Both the position numbers and the translations under genes were made by a program. A stretch of 64,000 nt of DNA from Micromonospora sp. C31. GTDB taxonomy: Bacteria; Actinomycetota; Actinomycetes; Mycobacteriales; Micromonosporaceae. The stretch is taken from contig NZ_JAGPXN010000018.1 of assembly GCF_018070575.1 (NCBI RefSeq), positions 62,001 to 126,000 of the forward strand, read 5' to 3'. The notes under the pieces are model-generated. The model ran no database searches, was not told the DNA's origin, and saw nothing but the letters and a program-made list of their open reading frames with translations. This document shows, piece by piece, positions 1 through 8,120 of this stretch (its first letter is position 1; every line of letters starts with the position of its first letter).

Positions 1-2119
1 TCACCGGCAGCTCCGCGCCCTCCGGCCGGTACCCGGCGACGGCCGTCACGTGCCGGCTGAAGGTCTCCACCCGCCGGCGCACCTCACGCACCGGCAGCGC
101 CACCGGGGTCACCCCGGCGTCCACCAGCCACCGGCGCAGCAGCATCGTCTGCCCCTCGACCGGCAGCGCGGCGAGCGTCTCCGCCGTCGGCACCGGGTGG
201 TCACGACCGAGCGACGCGGCGAGGTCCGCGGCGAACCGGGCCGCCGTCGCGGCGTCGTCGGTCCCCTCGTGGGTCGGGCGTGCCTGCCCGGGCGCGGTGT
301 CCACGACCACCAGCAAATCGACGGTACGCCCGGCCCGCACCAGCCGGCGGGACATCTCGTACGCGAGCAGACCACCCATCGACCAGCCGAAGAGCCGGTA
401 CGGGCCGGCCGGCCAGCGGGCGACGAGTTCTGCCAGGTACGCCTCGGCGAGCGCGTCGATGGAGTCCCCGGTGCTGTCGGCGCCCGACTCGATGCCGACC
501 AGGTGGTGTGCGGGCAGCAGCCGGGCGAGTTCGGCGTACGCGCCGACGGTGCCGCTGACCGGGTGCGGCAGGACCAGTGGCGGGCGGTCGGTCGGCCCGC
601 CGAGGTGCACCAGCGTGCCGGAGGCCGTCGCGCCCGCCCGGGTACGCGCCGGCGCCGGGCTCGTCGCGGGGGCGGCCGCGGTCGCCGCCGGACGCCGCAC
701 GGGCAGCGCGTCGACGGTGACGTCCGGGTCGGCGGCGACCGCGCCCAGCAGCGCGACGAAGTCGTCGGCGACGGCAGCCAGGTCCGCCGGGTCGAACAGC
801 TCGTCGCGCCAGGTCCAGGCCGCCACGAGCCCGCCCGAGTCGGCCGTCATGACGTCCAGCTGCACGTCGAACTTCGCCGTGTCGATGTGGACGTCGATCC
901 AGGCGGTGCGCAGGCCGGCGAGCCGGGGCGGGGGCGCGGGGCGGCCCTCGACGCTGAACGCGAACTGCGAGAACGGCATCCGGCCCGGCGCCCGCGCCGG
1001 GCGCACCTCGTCCACGATCCGTTCGAAGGGCAGCGCCATGTGGGCGTACGCCCCGAGGGTCAGCTCCCGGACCCGGTCGACGACCTCGGCGAACGTCGGG
1101 TTCCCCGCCAGGTCGGCGCGCAGCACCATGGTGTTGACGAAGTATCCGATCCGATTCTCGTCGGCCACGCTCGTCCTGCCCGCCGTGGGCGACAGCACGG
1201 CGACGTCGCTGCTACCGGTGCGCGCGGAGAGCAGCACCAGGTACGCGGCCAGCATCGTCATGAACGGGGTGGCCCGCCGGGAGCGACCCAGCCGGGTCAG
1301 GGCGGTCGTCACCTCCCGATCGAGCGGGACGTCCAGCCGCCTCCCGACGGTCGACGTCCCGGGCACCCGCTCCCGTACGCCGGGCAGGTCCAGGTCGGGC
1401 AGGCCCGCCAACCGTTCGCGCCAGTACGCCAGCGCCGTGTCCGCGTCGTCCGGTTCGTCGAGGTCGTCCTCGTCGTCGTCCTCCTCGTCGGTCGCCGGCG
1501 GGTCGAGGTCCGGCACGGCCCCCGCCCGCAGCGCGTCGTACGCCGTGGCGAGGTGCTCGCAGAAGACCGAGCGGGACCAGCCGTCGAAGACGATGTGGTG
1601 CACGGCGACCGCGAGCAGGTGCTCCCCGTCCCCGCACCGGATCACCACCGCCCGCAGCAGCGGCCCGTCGGCGAGGTCGAACAGCTCGTCGTGGGCCTGC
1701 CGCAGCTCCTGCCGGATCCGCTCCTCGCGGATCGTGGCGTCCACCGCACCCAGGTCGACGACCGGCACCGGCACCGGCGCCCGGGGACCGATCCGCACGA
1801 CCACCTCGTCGTCGACCATCGCGAAGGTGGCCCGCAGCAGGTCGTGCCGGTCCGAGACGGCGGCGAGCGCGCCGCGCAGGGCCGGCAGGTCCAGCTCACC
1901 GGTCATCCGCACCACCATCAGGATGTGGTAGGCCCTGCTGGTCGGCTCCAACTGTTGCAGGAACCAGAGCTGGCGCTGCGCCTCGGTGGCGGGACTGGCC
2001 GGCGCGGCGGGCAGCCGCTCGCGCAGGAGCCGTACCAGCAACTGCCGGTGTTCCGCCACGGGCCAGCCGGGCGCCGGCCGCAGCAGCGCGGCCACCGGGT
2101 CGGGCGACGGACCGCTCAT
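1..2119 (-). CDS. NRPS condensation-thioesterase (C-TE) protein, 3' end outside window
   Basis: Start ATG at 2119 overlaps the stop of the upstream NRPS gene (ATGA), so the two are translationally coupled. Residues about 35-480 form a condensation domain with the active-site motif HHIVFDGWS near residue 173. From about residue 510 an alpha/beta-hydrolase thioesterase follows, with the nucleophile elbow GWSMGG near residue 575. The linker has no adenylation or carrier (GGHS) motif, so this is a C-TE didomain. An acidic run (Asp/Glu, encoded at about 1440-1505) is inserted in the C domain shortly after the active site. Inferred role: the C domain joins the upstream dipeptidyl thioester to an acceptor (a free amine or a carrier outside the window) and the TE releases the product. 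The gene has no stop before base 1, so its C-terminus is unseen. Confidence 0.9.
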   Translation of the reverse strand, partial: MSGPSPDPVAALLRPAPGWPVAEHRQLLVRLLRERLPAAPASPATEAQRQLWFLQQLEPTSRAYHILMVVRMTGELDLPALRGALAAVSDRHDLLRATFAMVDDEVVVRIGPRAPVPVPVVDLGAVDATIREERIRQELRQAHDELFDLADGPLLRAVVIRCGDGEHLLAVAVHHIVFDGWSRSVFCEHLATAYDALRAGAVPDLDPPATDEEDDDEDDLDEPDDADTALAYWRERLAGLPDLDLPGVRERVPGTSTVGRRLDVPLDREVTTALTRLGRSRRATPFMTMLAAYLVLLSARTGSSDVAVLSPTAGRTSVADENRIGYFVNTMVLRADLAGNPTFAEVVDRVRELTLGAYAHMALPFERIVDEVRPARAPGRMPFSQFAFSVEGRPAPPPRLAGLRTAWIDVHIDTAKFDVQLDVMTADSGGLVAAWTWRDELFDPADLAAVADDFVALLGAVAADPDVTVDALPVRRPAATAAAPATSPAPARTRAGATASGTLVHLGGPTDRPPLVLPHPVSGTVGAYAELARLLPAHHLVGIESGADSTGDSIDALAEAYLAELVARWPAGPYRLFGWSMGGLLAYEMSRRLVRAGRTVDLLVVVDTAPGQARPTHEGTDDAATAARFAADLAASLGRDHPVPTAETLAALPVEGQTMLLRRWLVDAGVTPVALPVREVRRRVETFSRHVTAVAGYRPEGAELPV

Positions 2120-5100
2120 CGCGGTGCTCCTGTCTCGTCGTACGGCTGGTCGGGCCGGGTGGCGGCGGCCAGCGCCCGGCGGGCCTGGTCCTCGGTGAGC
2201 GCGGCGACGGCCTCGCGCATGCGGGCCACGGCGTCCACCCAGCCGGGCCGGCGTTCGACGCGGCGCAGCTCGCCGGCCAGGCCCGCGATCGTCGGGTCGC
2301 GGAACAGCGCCGCGACCGGCAGGTCGACCTCGAACGCGGCGGCGGCCTGCGCGGTGACCTGGGTGGCCAGCAGCGAGTGCCCGCCGAGGGCGAAGAAGTC
2401 GTCGTGGACCCCGATGCCCGCGACCGGGGCGCCCAGCACCGTCGCCCAGATCGCGGCGAGCTGCCGCTGTACGGCGTCGCCGGGTGGCGCGGAGCGGCTG
2501 GTGGTGTCGGGGGTGGGGAGTGCGGTGCGGTCGATCTTGCCGTTGCGGGTGAGGGGGAAGTGGGGCAGGGCGAGGATGGCGTGGGGTACGAGGTGGCGGG
2601 GGAGAGTGTGGTGGAGGGTTTCGCGGAGTTGATGGATGTCGATGTCAGTGCCGGTGACGTAGGCGATGAGATGGCGGCCGGTGGGCAGTGCGCGGGTGGT
2701 GACGAAGGCGGCTTCGATGTGGGGTTGTGCGCGTAGGGTGGCTTCGATCTCGCCGGGTTCGATGCGGTAGCCGTTGATGGCGACCTGTTCGTCGGTGCGG
2801 CCGAGGAATTCGAGGGTGCCGTCGGTGCGCAGGCGGCAGAGGTCGCCGGTGCGGTAGAGGCGGCTGCCGGGTGCGGTGGCGTGGGGGTCGGGCAGGAACC
2901 GCTCCGCCGTCTGCCCGGGACGGCCGAGGTATCCCCGGGCGAGCCCGTCGCCGGCGATGCAGACCTCGCCGGGCGCCCCGGGCGGGACGAGTCGCAGGTC
3001 GGCGTCGAGGAGGTAGACCCGGACGCCGTCGATCGGACCGCCGAGATCCGGTCGGTGGGTGCCGTCGGGACGTACCGGTCCGGCGGTGGCGACGACCGTC
3101 GCCTCGGTGGGCCCGTAGTGGTTGACCAGGGCGTAGGGGGTGCGTGCCGAGGGCCGGGTGGTGAGGGCGTCCCCACCTGTCAGCAGCGTGCGCAGGCGGC
3201 TGCCGGGCGGCGTGGGCAGCCGCAGGAGGGCTTCGGCGACCGGGGTGGGCACGAAGGCCACGGTGAGGCCCTGCCGGTGCAGCCAGTCGTGCAGCGCGGT
3301 GGGGTCGAGGCGGTGGGCGGGGTCGGCGACGTGCAGGGTGGCGCCGCTGACCAGCGCGGGCCAGATCTCCCACACCGCCGCGTCGAAGCCGAGGCTGGCG
3401 ACCTGACCGTGGTGCTCGCCGGGCCCGCTGGGGTAGGTGTCGAGGTGCCACCGCACGAGGTTGGTCAGCGCGTGGTGGGCGACCATGACGCCCTTGGGTG
3501 TGCCGGTGGACCCGGAGGTGTGGATGACGTACGCCAACTGCTCCGGGTGGATGTCCGCCCGGGGTGCCGACGCGCAGGCGGAGCGGTGCGGGGTGAGTGC
3601 GACGACGTCGGGCGGCGTGTCGGTGTCGTGGGGGTCGTCGGTGATGAGGATGGTGACGCCGGAGTCGGTGATGAGGTGGTGTCGGCGTGCGGGTGGTGCG
3701 GTGGGGTCGATGGGGAGGTAGGCGGCGCCGGCCTTGAGGACGGCGAGCATGGCGGTGATGGCGGGTGCGCCGGGTGGCAGGCTGACGGCGACGGGGTGGT
3801 CGGGTCGGACGCCGTGGTGCAGGAGCTGGTGGGCGAGGTGGTTGGACCACTCGTCGAGTTCCCGGTAGGTCAGCGTCCCAGCCCCGTCGACGACCGCCAC
3901 GGCGTGGGGCTGCCGCCGGGCCGTCTCCGTCACCAGCCGGGGCACGCACCCGGGTTCCCCGGCCGACCGTGCGGCGACGCCGGCCGTCGACGCGCCCACC
4001 TCGGTCGCCCGGTCCGAGCCGTCGGGGACGGCCCCGGGCCGTCGCGCCGCACGACCGGTCGTCTGCCGCCGTCGCCCCGTGGACACGGCCGCGAGCCGCC
4101 GACGCTGGTCGTCGGTGACGGCCTCCACCGTGGACAGGGGCCGATCGGGGTCCGCCAGCACGGCGCCGACCAGGGCGCGGTAGCTGTCGGCCAGGTCGGC
4201 CATGGTGCCGGGCTCGTACAGGTCACGGGCGTAGCTGAAGTACACGCCGACGGTGTCGGCACCCACCTCCGCGTGGACGGTCAGGTCGAACTTCGCCGTT
4301 CCCGGCTCGGCCGCCACCGGCCGCATCGTCGCGGTGCCCAGCGGCACGGGTCCGTCGGCGATGCCCGTGACGTTCCCGCCGGTGAAGACGGTCTGGATGA
4401 GGGGCGGGGTGTGGCGGTCGCGGGTCGGGCGGGTGCGTTCGACGAGTTTGTCGAAGGGGATGTCCTGGTGCGTGACGGCGTGCATGAGGACGGTGCGGGA
4501 GTGGTGCAGGAACTGGCGGAAGGTGTGGTGGGGGTCGACGTCGACGGCGAGGGGGAGGGTGTTGACGAAGAAGCCGATGAGCTTCTCGGCGTCGGGGTCG
4601 GTGCGGCCGGTGAGGGGGGTGCCGATGACGATGGGGTTCTGGTTGGTGTAGCGGTGTAGGAGGAGTTGGAATGCGGCGAGGAGGATGTTGAAGGCGGTGG
4701 TGCCGGTCTGGGTGGCGAGGGTGGCGAGGATGGTGGCGGTGTCGGGGGGTAGCTGGCTGTGGTGGACGGCGGTGGGGCCGGGGGTGGTGTCGGGTCGGGG
4801 TCGGTCGGTGGGTGGGTGGCAGACGGGTGGGGCGTCGCGTAGCCGGGTGGCGAGTTGGTCGAGGTGGTGTTCTGCGTCGGGGGTGTTCCAGTGGTGGCGT
4901 TGGCGTTGGGCGATGTCGGCGTACTGGGTGTCGAGGGGTGGTAGTGAGGGTGTGCGGCTGTGGGTGAGGTTGGTGTAGAGGTGGTTGAGTTCGTTGTGGA
5001 AGAGGCCGACGGACCAGCCGTCGAGGACGATGTGGTGCCAGGTGAGGCAGAGCACGTGGGTGGTGTCGGACAGTCGTAGTGTCCGGCAGCGTAGGAGTGG

Positions 5101-7332
5101 GCCGGTGGTGAGGTCGAATGGTTGGTCGAGTTCGCCGCGCAGGATGGTGTGGATGTGCTGGTCGTGGTGCCGGGGGTCGATGTGGGTGAGGTCGTGGCGG
5201 GTGCGGTGGTAGGCGGGGTGGGGGTGGATGACCTGGACGGGGATGCCGTTGTGTTCGGTGAAGGTGGTGCGGAGGACTTCGTGTCGGCGGATGATCTCGG
5301 TGATGGCGGTGTCGAGGTGGTCGAGGTTCAGCTCGCCGTCGACGTGCCAGGCGGTCTGGGTGTTGTAGGCGGTGGATTCCGGGTCGAGGGTGTGCAGGAA
5401 CCACAGGCGTTGCTGCGCGAACGACAACACCCGACCCGCCGCTGGAGTATCGCCGCCTGACGGGGTCGGGTCCGCAGCGCCGCGGTCGTCCCTTTCGGCC
5501 TCCGGGCCGGCCGCCTCGACGCCGTCCTCCCGGGCCGCCGCCGAGGCCAGCTCGACCCGCAGCCGCTCGGCCATCGCGGCGACGGTCTGCGCCTCGAACA
5601 CGATCGCCGCCGAGACCGGCAGGCCGAACCGCTCGCGCAGCCGGACGGCGACCATCGTGGCCCGCAGCGAGTGCCCGCCCAGGGCGAAGAAGTTGTCGTC
5701 CCGTCCTGGCGGGTGGCCGAGTACCTCGGCCCACACCTGCGCCACCCGGCGCTCGAGGTCGTCACGGGGCGCCTCGCCGGCCCGCTCCGCCGGTGCGGGT
5801 AGCGCGGCGCGGTCCAGCTTGCCGTGCGGGGTGAGCGGCAGGGCGGCGAGACGGACCCACGCGGCGGGAACCATCGTCGCCGGCAGGGACCGGGCCGCGT
5901 GCTCGGCCAGCGCCGCGTCGTCCGGGCCCGCCTCGGGCACGACGTAGCCGACGAGCCGGGGGCCGGCCGTGCCCTGGTGCAGGCGGACGGCGGCGGCCTG
6001 TACGCCCGGATGACGCAGCAGCACGCTCTCGATCTCGCCCAGCTCGATGCGGTGACCGTGCAGCTTCACCTGGTCGTCGACCCGCCCGGCGAAGTGGTAT
6101 GTGCCGTCCGGCAGTTGACGTGCCAGGTCACCGGTGCGGTAGAGGCGGCTGCCCGGCGGCCCGTACGGGTCGGGCGGGAAGCGTTCGGCGGTCAGGGCGG
6201 GACGGTCGTGGTATCCGCGCGCCACGCCCGGCCCGCCGATGAACACCTCGCCGAGGCTGCCGGCGGGCACCGGACGCAGGTCGTCGGTGAGCAGCCGGAT
6301 GGCGGCGCCCGCGGCCGGATGCCCGAGCGACGGCGGGCCGTCACCCTCGACCGCCACCTCCCCGGCCATGGCCAGCACGGTGGCCTCGGTGGGCCCGTAC
6401 AGGTTGACGGTGGTGAACGTGTGTTCGGGGCGGGGGCGCGCCAGCAGCTGCTGACCTCCCGCACCGAGGATGCGCAACGCCCGGTCGGGTGGCGTCGGCC
6501 GGGTCAGCACGGCCTCGGCGAGCGGGGTGGGCAGGGTCGCCGAGGTGATCGCGTGCGCGGCGAGCCAGTCCACCAGCCGGTCGGGATCGACGCGGGTTCC
6601 GTCGTCGGGCAGCCAGAGGCTGGCGCCGGCGACCAGTGGCGCCCAGATGTCCCACACCGACGCGTCGAAGCCGGGGGAGAAGAGGTGCAGGCAGCGGTCG
6701 TCGGGACCGAGGCGCTCCGCGTCGGCCCGCCAGCGGGCCAGCCCGCGCAGCGAGCCGTGCTCCACCATGACCCCCTTCGGCAGGCCGGTGGAGCCGGAGG
6801 TGTAGATCACGTAGGCGAGGTCGCCCGGGCCGATCGACACGGCCGGCGGGCGGTCGGGGTACGCGGCGAGCGTGGCCCGGTCGTCGTCGAGCAGGACGAC
6901 CGGGGTGCCGGGTGCCACCAGCTCGGCCCGCACCAGCGCCCGGACGGTGACGAGCACCCGCGCCCGGGAGTCGGTGAGCATGTGCCGGACCCGCTGCGGA
7001 GGGTAACCGGCGTCGATGGGCAGGTACGCCGCGCCGGCGGTGAGCGCCGCCAGCACGCTGACGATGCCGTCGACGCCGCGCGGCAGCAGGACGGCGACCA
7101 GGTCGCCGCGGCGTACCCCGGTGGCCCGCAGGTGGTGGGCCAGCCGGTTGCTGCGGGCGCGCAGCTCCCCGTAGGTGACCCTGGCGTCGTCCGTGCCCAG
7201 CGCCAGCGCGTCGCCGGGATGCCGGGCGATCACCTCATGGACGAGGTCCGCGTGGCGTGGCTCGACCCCGGCGGGGCCGACGGTCGACCGGGCGGGGACG
7301 GGGTTCGCTGACCAGCCGCTTTCCTTGATCAT
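2116..7332 (-). CDS. Dimodular non-ribosomal peptide synthetase, A-T-C-A-T
   Basis: This 1738-residue protein begins directly with adenylation domain 1 (residues about 30-520; YTSGSTGLPKG near 175, NLYGPTE near 312) without a preceding C domain, as in a loading module. It is followed by carrier 1 (DNFFALGGHSL, Ser near 555), a condensation domain (HHIVLDGWS near 768), adenylation domain 2 (HTSGSTGTPKG near 1273, NHYGPTE near 1406) and carrier 2 (DDFFALGGHSL, Ser near 1651). Reading the specificity positions by eye gives DAWFLGHVV for A2, one change from the known leucine code DAWFLGNVV; A1 reads roughly DAWTGGLVL and I cannot assign it. The product is probably handed to the C-TE protein encoded next. 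Base composition is patchy: the C domain and the flanks of A2 are strongly skewed, while A1 and the A2 core are not, suggesting recombination. Confidence 0.95.
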   Translation of the reverse strand: MIKESGWSANPVPARSTVGPAGVEPRHADLVHEVIARHPGDALALGTDDARVTYGELRARSNRLAHHLRATGVRRGDLVAVLLPRGVDGIVSVLAALTAGAAYLPIDAGYPPQRVRHMLTDSRARVLVTVRALVRAELVAPGTPVVLLDDDRATLAAYPDRPPAVSIGPGDLAYVIYTSGSTGLPKGVMVEHGSLRGLARWRADAERLGPDDRCLHLFSPGFDASVWDIWAPLVAGASLWLPDDGTRVDPDRLVDWLAAHAITSATLPTPLAEAVLTRPTPPDRALRILGAGGQQLLARPRPEHTFTTVNLYGPTEATVLAMAGEVAVEGDGPPSLGHPAAGAAIRLLTDDLRPVPAGSLGEVFIGGPGVARGYHDRPALTAERFPPDPYGPPGSRLYRTGDLARQLPDGTYHFAGRVDDQVKLHGHRIELGEIESVLLRHPGVQAAAVRLHQGTAGPRLVGYVVPEAGPDDAALAEHAARSLPATMVPAAWVRLAALPLTPHGKLDRAALPAPAERAGEAPRDDLERRVAQVWAEVLGHPPGRDDNFFALGGHSLRATMVAVRLRERFGLPVSAAIVFEAQTVAAMAERLRVELASAAAREDGVEAAGPEAERDDRGAADPTPSGGDTPAAGRVLSFAQQRLWFLHTLDPESTAYNTQTAWHVDGELNLDHLDTAITEIIRRHEVLRTTFTEHNGIPVQVIHPHPAYHRTRHDLTHIDPRHHDQHIHTILRGELDQPFDLTTGPLLRCRTLRLSDTTHVLCLTWHHIVLDGWSVGLFHNELNHLYTNLTHSRTPSLPPLDTQYADIAQRQRHHWNTPDAEHHLDQLATRLRDAPPVCHPPTDRPRPDTTPGPTAVHHSQLPPDTATILATLATQTGTTAFNILLAAFQLLLHRYTNQNPIVIGTPLTGRTDPDAEKLIGFFVNTLPLAVDVDPHHTFRQFLHHSRTVLMHAVTHQDIPFDKLVERTRPTRDRHTPPLIQTVFTGGNVTGIADGPVPLGTATMRPVAAEPGTAKFDLTVHAEVGADTVGVYFSYARDLYEPGTMADLADSYRALVGAVLADPDRPLSTVEAVTDDQRRRLAAVSTGRRRQTTGRAARRPGAVPDGSDRATEVGASTAGVAARSAGEPGCVPRLVTETARRQPHAVAVVDGAGTLTYRELDEWSNHLAHQLLHHGVRPDHPVAVSLPPGAPAITAMLAVLKAGAAYLPIDPTAPPARRHHLITDSGVTILITDDPHDTDTPPDVVALTPHRSACASAPRADIHPEQLAYVIHTSGSTGTPKGVMVAHHALTNLVRWHLDTYPSGPGEHHGQVASLGFDAAVWEIWPALVSGATLHVADPAHRLDPTALHDWLHRQGLTVAFVPTPVAEALLRLPTPPGSRLRTLLTGGDALTTRPSARTPYALVNHYGPTEATVVATAGPVRPDGTHRPDLGGPIDGVRVYLLDADLRLVPPGAPGEVCIAGDGLARGYLGRPGQTAERFLPDPHATAPGSRLYRTGDLCRLRTDGTLEFLGRTDEQVAINGYRIEPGEIEATLRAQPHIEAAFVTTRALPTGRHLIAYVTGTDIDIHQLRETLHHTLPRHLVPHAILALPHFPLTRNGKIDRTALPTPDTTSRSAPPGDAVQRQLAAIWATVLGAPVAGIGVHDDFFALGGHSLLATQVTAQAAAAFEVDLPVAALFRDPTIAGLAGELRRVERRPGWVDAVARMREAVAALTEDQARRALAAATRPDQPYDETGAPR

Positions 7333-7506
7333 GATGCGCGGGATGCTTCCAGCGCGGCACGCCCGGCGTCAATGGAAACGGGCTGGTCTAGGGGCTGTCC
7401 GGGCCGTTGTTGGGGCTGCCTGGCCGCCCTGGGGGCGAGGGCCGGGGCGAGGGCCGGGCCGCCCGGGCGGGACGGTCGCCGGCCGAGGTCCCGACGGTCC
7501 GCCGGA

Positions 7507-8109
7507 TCACCTCGACAGGCGGTCGACGACCTCGGCGGCGGTGACCACCTCGCCGAGCTGACCCAACGTCTCCAGGCTCGCCCGGTGCGTCTCGTCGGTC
7601 GCGGCGGTGCACGCGTCGGAGACGACCACCGGCCGGTAGCCGTGGTTGACGGCCTCGAACACGGTACCGGTGACGGAGAGGTTGGTGGCGACGCCGGTGA
7701 ACAGGAGGGTGTCCACGCCCCGGCGGCGCAGCACCGTGTCGAGTTCGGTGCCGAAGAAACCGGTGAGCCGGACGTGGGTGACGACCACGTCGCCGGCCTC
7801 CGGCGTCAGCTCGTCGATGATCCGGGCCTTCGGTGCGCCCTCGAGGAACGCCTGCTCCTCCCGGACCATCGCGAAGCTGGGCGTGTTGGGGATCAGGTCC
7901 GGGTATCCCGGCCGGTGGGCCACCCGCGTGTAGACGACCAGGCCGCCGCTGGCCCGCACGGCAGTGGCGACCTGCGCCGCGTACGAGGCGACGCGGTGCC
8001 GGGCGACCTGCTCGGCGAAGAACGGGCCGAACACCCCGTCGGGGCTGACGACCTCGTGCTGCCAGTGGACGCCGACGACGGCGGTCCGCATCGGGTCGAG
8101 TTCTCGCAT
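7507..8109 (-). CDS. Isochorismatase-fold cysteine-hydrolase-like protein lacking the usual triad
   Basis: A 200-residue single-domain protein. ATG at 8109 is chosen because GGGAGG lies just upstream; a longer frame adds only low-complexity sequence. The fold is recognisable from the C-terminal half (LLFTGVATNLSVTGT, then VVVSDACTA). In the family, catalysis uses Asp-Lys-Cys. Here the position of Asp is His15 (GVHWQ), the Lys position appears to be His102 (THVRLTGFFGTEL) and the Cys position is Ser135. It is therefore either a non-hydrolytic relative or uses different chemistry. It is the last gene of the SCP2-debranching operon, 11 nt after its neighbour. Function cannot be assigned beyond the fold. 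Confidence 0.8.
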   Translation of the reverse strand: MRELDPMRTAVVGVHWQHEVVSPDGVFGPFFAEQVARHRVASYAAQVATAVRASGGLVVYTRVAHRPGYPDLIPNTPSFAMVREEQAFLEGAPKARIIDELTPEAGDVVVTHVRLTGFFGTELDTVLRRRGVDTLLFTGVATNLSVTGTVFEAVNHGYRPVVVSDACTAATDETHRASLETLGQLGEVVTAAEVVDRLSR

Positions 8110-8120
8110 CGTGCCTCCCG

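Noticed and set aside
50..2632. Long plus-strand open frame opposite the NRPS genes
   Set aside because: It is Arg/His/Gly/Pro-rich with no domain, and the minus strand codes for clear NRPS domains. High GC creates open frames on the antisense strand.
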